Shown piece after piece: positions 60,980-64,000 of a stretch of 64,000 bases of DNA. Within the stretch, counting starts at the first letter, position 1; each line of letters starts with the position of its first letter. The stretch is from Pseudomonas sp. PB120 (lineage in GTDB: Bacteria > Pseudomonadota > Gammaproteobacteria > Pseudomonadales > Pseudomonadaceae): positions 1-64,000 of the forward strand of contig NZ_RWIN01000131.1 of assembly GCF_009761815.1 (NCBI RefSeq), written 5' to 3'. Under the pieces are notes generated by a model. It did no database searches, had not been told where the DNA came from, and was given only the letters and a program-made list of their open reading frames with translations. The position numbers were made by a program, and so were the translations under genes.

Positions 60980-63055
60980 CTATTTGGTTGGCTTGACCGT
61001 CACAGGCGCCTTGCCCGCCTTCATCTGCTCCAGCAACGGCGCGCACTGATTCGGCTCTCCACCACTCGGCGCCACCAGCGCCAGCAGCCCCGCCGCTGGC
61101 GCGGCAATCACACCCAGAGCCACCATCCCCGCGCCGCGCAACATCAGTGGTACGGCTTTTACACCGGCATCCGGCTTGATGAACTTGCCCCGCACATACA
61201 ATGGTGAGCGCAACGAAATCAGCCGCCAGCCTTTGGACTCCGGCGTAATCGTCAGGTCCAGCTGCTCCGTGGCCATGTTCGCCGTGCCATCGATATAGAT
61301 GATGGCGTTCTCCGTGTCGAAAACGAACAGGCGCGTGGTCGCCAGCCCCGACTTGATATCGAAGTCGGCGGCCGCGCAATTGATCTTCACTTCCTTGTCG
61401 CCAAAGATCCGCCCGACCACATAGTTACCGACATTAAGCCCGGCCAGCTCCATCAACTCGCGGCTGATGGCGCCGTCGTTGATCAGCATTTTCAAATTCC
61501 CGTTAGCACTGCCCAGCAGCTTTGCCACTGAATTGCCGCGCCCACTGATGTCGGCATCGCCATTCAGCTCGCCGAAACTGGTTTTCATCGGTTCGAAGGT
61601 CGGGAACAACTGCTTGAGTTTGAAACCGCGCGCGGTGAGCTTGGCCTTCCCCTCCAAAGGATCGGCCTGACCGTTCAGGCGAATTTGCGCGTCAAGCTTG
61701 CCGCCTGCCACGCCAAAACGCAGGGGTTCGAGGCTGAGCACGCCATCGGTCAGCACCACGTGGGTATAAAGGTCATTGAACGGCAGTTTTTCGCTGTGGA
61801 CGATGCGTTTGCCAGTGAACTCGATGTCGGCGTCCATATCGCGCCAGCGCTCGGTCTTGAACTCCTCAACCGGCAACACTTTGTCCGTCGGCTGCTTGCT
61901 TTCACCGCCACGGGCCTTTTGCTTGGCGTTCGAGTCGGCACCGATCAACGGCGCCAGGTCGGCAAACAACAGTTGGTTGGAAACCAGCGCACCGCTGAGT
62001 TTCGGCCGAGGCTGGCTGGCGACATAGGCCAGGCTGCCATGGATGTCGCTCTGGCCGATCTTGCCGTTGAACTCTTCATAGCGGAAGACCGCCCCACCCG
62101 CCTCGTGCAGCTTGGCAACCAAGTGACCGTCCGTGGCATACGGCGGAGTATCCGGCAGGGTGACGCCGGTCAGCGGGTAGAGGTTACCGAGGCTGGTGCC
62201 GGCCAGTTTCAGCTGCAAGTCCAGCGCACCGAGGTTCAGGGGATCCGTCAGGGTCCCGGCCAGCTCGATGCTGGTGTCGGCAATCTTCACCTGCGCCTGC
62301 AACGGAAACGGTTTGGCAGCGTCCTGTAACGCCAGCAGCCCACCAATCTTACCCTGCCCCGCGAGTTTCTGATCGTGGTATTGGCCTTTGACCTTCAGTG
62401 CAAAGGCATAGTCCTGAGGCGCAGCACCTTTTTCCTGCGCGGTTTTCGCAGCCTTGTCGCCCACGATCTCACTGAATGGAATCGGCTTGCCGAGCGGGTC
62501 GATGATCAAGTCGAGCTGCGTCTTCAAGCTCTGATCGTCGAGGGTGACGTGGCCCTTGTCGAAGCCGATGGCTCCGATGTCCACCACCCAGTTCGAGGGT
62601 TCGGCGTTGGGGTCCTTGGGGTCGAACTTGAACGTCCAGTTGGCGCGGCCATCCGCCAGACGTTGCAGTTGGGCATTCGGCTCAGTGAGGTCGATACGCG
62701 GGATCACCACGCGTTGCGCCAGCAAGGCCAGGGGCGAGATGCGCAACTCGACGCGCTTGAGGGTCACCATCTGCGGTTGTTTCGACCAGTCCGGGTTGCC
62801 CAGGCTCAAATCCTCCGCCACCACATGCGGCCACGGCACCCAGGCGCGCCAGCCGCCCTCGTCGGGCTCACGCTGCCAGACCACCGCGAGGTTGCCGTTG
62901 ATGGCGAACGGGCGGTGCAGTTCTTCGGACACTTTGGCATTGAGCGGTGGTTTGATCCGGTTCCAATCGAAGAACACGATGACCAGAACCAGTACCGCCA
63001 GCAGCACAACCAGGCTGGCGAAGGTCCAGGCGAAGATTTTACGGGTGCGCGTCAT
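60980..63055 (-). CDS. AsmA-family protein
   Basis: Large inner-membrane-anchored periplasmic protein of the AsmA type, a group now linked to phospholipid transfer between the two membranes. One N-terminal helix (FAWTFASLVVLLAVLVLVIV) is followed by about 650 residues of repeating beta structure. The AsmA signature is near the start (VSEELHRPFAINGNLAVVWQ) and near the end (GRIFGDKEVKINCAAADFDI; LDLTITPESKGWRLISLRSP). CAGGAGCCCTGTGCA precedes the ATG at 63055, giving 691 residues. Pseudomonads have several AsmA paralogues; I cannot say which this is. Confidence 0.87.
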   Translation of the reverse strand: MTRTRKIFAWTFASLVVLLAVLVLVIVFFDWNRIKPPLNAKVSEELHRPFAINGNLAVVWQREPDEGGWRAWVPWPHVVAEDLSLGNPDWSKQPQMVTLKRVELRISPLALLAQRVVIPRIDLTEPNAQLQRLADGRANWTFKFDPKDPNAEPSNWVVDIGAIGFDKGHVTLDDQSLKTQLDLIIDPLGKPIPFSEIVGDKAAKTAQEKGAAPQDYAFALKVKGQYHDQKLAGQGKIGGLLALQDAAKPFPLQAQVKIADTSIELAGTLTDPLNLGALDLQLKLAGTSLGNLYPLTGVTLPDTPPYATDGHLVAKLHEAGGAVFRYEEFNGKIGQSDIHGSLAYVASQPRPKLSGALVSNQLLFADLAPLIGADSNAKQKARGGESKQPTDKVLPVEEFKTERWRDMDADIEFTGKRIVHSEKLPFNDLYTHVVLTDGVLSLEPLRFGVAGGKLDAQIRLNGQADPLEGKAKLTARGFKLKQLFPTFEPMKTSFGELNGDADISGRGNSVAKLLGSANGNLKMLINDGAISRELMELAGLNVGNYVVGRIFGDKEVKINCAAADFDIKSGLATTRLFVFDTENAIIYIDGTANMATEQLDLTITPESKGWRLISLRSPLYVRGKFIKPDAGVKAVPLMLRGAGMVALGVIAAPAAGLLALVAPSGGEPNQCAPLLEQMKAGKAPVTVKPTK

Positions 63056-63442
63056 TGCACAGGGCTCCTGATATGACGTAGCGCCCTGACTGCGACGCGT
63101 GTGTGAAACGTTAGGCCGGAACCGGCCTGTCATGGAATGTACGACTGGAAAACCGGGCGCAGGTTTAACCGAAATGCCGCTTAACGTTCAAATAATCGGC
63201 CGGGGACACCCTGCTCTCGCCATCCGGTGTTACCGCACCCGCACTTTTGTGCGGCGCGAGTGAGTTGAAAATACCCACATCAGTGCGAAAACGCTCGCCG
63301 GAAAGGCCCGTTCTAGAGCCTTCGAACGGAACAATCAATTCTGTTGATTATTACCATTGTCTTTATGAACTTTCATATCGACTTATCGAGAGTAGCATTG
63401 CCCTCGTACCCACTTCATCGCCCTCCTACGGAGCACCCAATC
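63056..63442. other. Gap upstream of the tandem-repeat protein gene
   Basis: A 387-base divergent region. It holds a small hairpin (CCGCAC-TTTT-GTGCGG near 63239-63254) and an AT-rich dyad (AATCAA-N5-TTGATT at 63333-63349) about 100 bases before the next gene. I cannot assign a promoter with confidence. Confidence 0.35.
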
Positions 63443-63955
63443 ATGAAACGCCAATTACTGCTTAGCCTTACTCTCTCGCTGCTGGCCAGCACCGCTTTCG
63501 CTCTGCCAGCTGCAGACCAGGCTACCCCGCAAGTCAAATCGACCCATACGGTGTTCGGTCAGACGGTTGCCGCTGATGGTTCGGACCGCACTCCACAAGG
63601 TCAAACTCTGGCTGAAGGTGGTAACGATCGCCTGAAAGAAAAAGGCCTGATCACCCAAGACGGTTCCGATCGCACCCCACAAGGCCAAACCCTGGCTGCT
63701 GACGGCTCCGACCGCACTCCACAAGGTCAAACCCTTGCCGCTGACGGTTCCGACCGCACTCCACAAGGTCAGACCCTCGCTGCTGACGGTTCCGATCGCA
63801 CTCCACAAGGTCAAACCCTGGCTGCTGACGGTTCCGACCGCACTCCACAAGGTCAAACCCTGGCTGCTGACGGTTCCGACCGCACTCCACAAGGCCAGAC
63901 CCTCGCTGAAGGCGGTGGTGATCGTGTCATCGAACGCAACAGCGCTGTGAGCTAA
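63443..63955 (+). CDS. Secreted protein of 14-residue tandem repeats
   Basis: A 170-residue exported protein of unknown function. A signal peptide (MKRQLLLSLTLSLLASTAFA) is followed by seven copies of DGSDRTPQGQTL, the last five as exact tandem AADGSDRTPQGQTL units of 42 bases, plus degenerate EGGNDR and EGGGDR units at the ends. The repeats are acidic and hydrophilic with no Cys. Similar repeat proteins in Pseudomonas carry the name phage infection protein in some annotations, without evidence I know of. TACGGAGCACCCAATC gives the ribosome-binding site. A terminator follows. Confidence 0.82.
   Translation: MKRQLLLSLTLSLLASTAFALPAADQATPQVKSTHTVFGQTVAADGSDRTPQGQTLAEGGNDRLKEKGLITQDGSDRTPQGQTLAADGSDRTPQGQTLAADGSDRTPQGQTLAADGSDRTPQGQTLAADGSDRTPQGQTLAADGSDRTPQGQTLAEGGGDRVIERNSAVS
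63560..63912 (+). repeat. 42-base coding tandem repeat
   Basis: Five contiguous 42-base units run from 63691 to 63900, nearly identical down to synonymous sites (GACGGTTCCGACCGCACTCC recurring). Two further copies lie upstream, separated by degenerate units. Such homogeneity points to recent expansion and likely length variation between strains. Confidence 0.9.
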
Positions 63956-63976
63956 GCCTATGGCCGCCCTGAAAAA

Positions 63977-64000
63977 AAGCCCAATCCCCGGATTGGGCTT
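63977..64000 (+). terminator. Terminator after the repeat-protein gene
   Basis: A perfect 10-bp stem (AAGCCCAATC with GATTGGGCTT) around a 4-base loop, preceded by an A-run. The expected T-run on the plus strand would lie just past the window edge. Confidence 0.8.

Noticed and set aside
63333..63349. Anr/Fnr box upstream of the repeat-protein gene
   Set aside because: The dyad is AATCAA-N5-TTGATT, the reverse half-site order and wrong spacing for TTGAT-N4-ATCAA.
63560..63912. CRISPR-like regularly spaced repeats
   Set aside because: The 42-base units are contiguous, keep the reading frame, and encode repeated peptide units after a signal peptide. There are no spacers.
1..64000. tRNA, rRNA, insertion sequences, integrases or prophage genes
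   Set aside because: Reading the gaps between genes I saw no tRNA-like cloverleaf ends and no transposase or integrase. The REP-like repeats are the only mobile-looking DNA.

Overview
The window is a high-GC stretch of a Pseudomonas chromosome, most likely from the P. fluorescens group. This rests on gene order (dsbD-aroQ-accBC-prmA-dusB-fis-purHD-retS-marC, and urtABCDE-ureDAB-ureC, an order I recall from P. aeruginosa), on Pseudomonas-type proteins, and on many intergenic REP-like inverted repeats. I saw no rRNA, tRNA, insertion sequence, prophage or CRISPR array.

Layout. 1-15045 is conserved core: the thiol-disulfide reductase DsbD, dehydroquinase, the AccB/AccC half of acetyl-CoA carboxylase, PrmA, a zinc-ribbon membrane protein, DusB-Fis, PurH, PurD, the hybrid kinase RetS and a MarC-family membrane protein. 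15070-16590 holds two minus-strand genes of unknown function whose products I can align to each other almost end to end. 16785-24320 is a cobalamin corrin-ring cluster in two divergent operons: cobG-cobH-cobI-cobJ (the last fused to CbiG) and cobL-cbiD-cobK. 24620-29909 is a copper-handling group (two DUF2946 proteins, PCuAC, an OprC-type TonB receptor and a PepSY membrane protein). 30118-32857 is a BtuFCD/FecCD-type ABC importer.

33174-43500 is the urea locus. UrtABCDE imports urea and UreA, UreB and UreC, with accessory UreD, hydrolyse it. Two GNAT acetyltransferases sit between ureA and ureB. A near-consensus sigma-54 promoter and an NtrC-like dyad precede urtA, so the locus is probably induced by nitrogen limitation. 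ureE, ureF and ureG are not in the window.

43552-51362 is accessory: a 1756-residue LRR/NEL-type E3-ligase toxin-like protein, a soluble histidine kinase, and a short orphan Rhs-core protein with its own dyad upstream. 51456-54304 is a chaperone group (CbpM, CbpA and divergent YegD-like Hsp70) with a candidate sigma-32 promoter before cbpA. 54438-63955 is mixed: an AI-2E-family transporter, PsiF, an AraC regulator divergent from an EamA transporter, an intracellular-looking lipase, SugE plus AzoR divergent from a LysR regulator, an AsmA-family protein, and a secreted protein built from 14-residue tandem repeats.

The least explained items are the paralogous unknown pair, the NEL-type protein, the orphan Rhs gene, and the three families of inverted repeats that interrupt the urt/ure operon.
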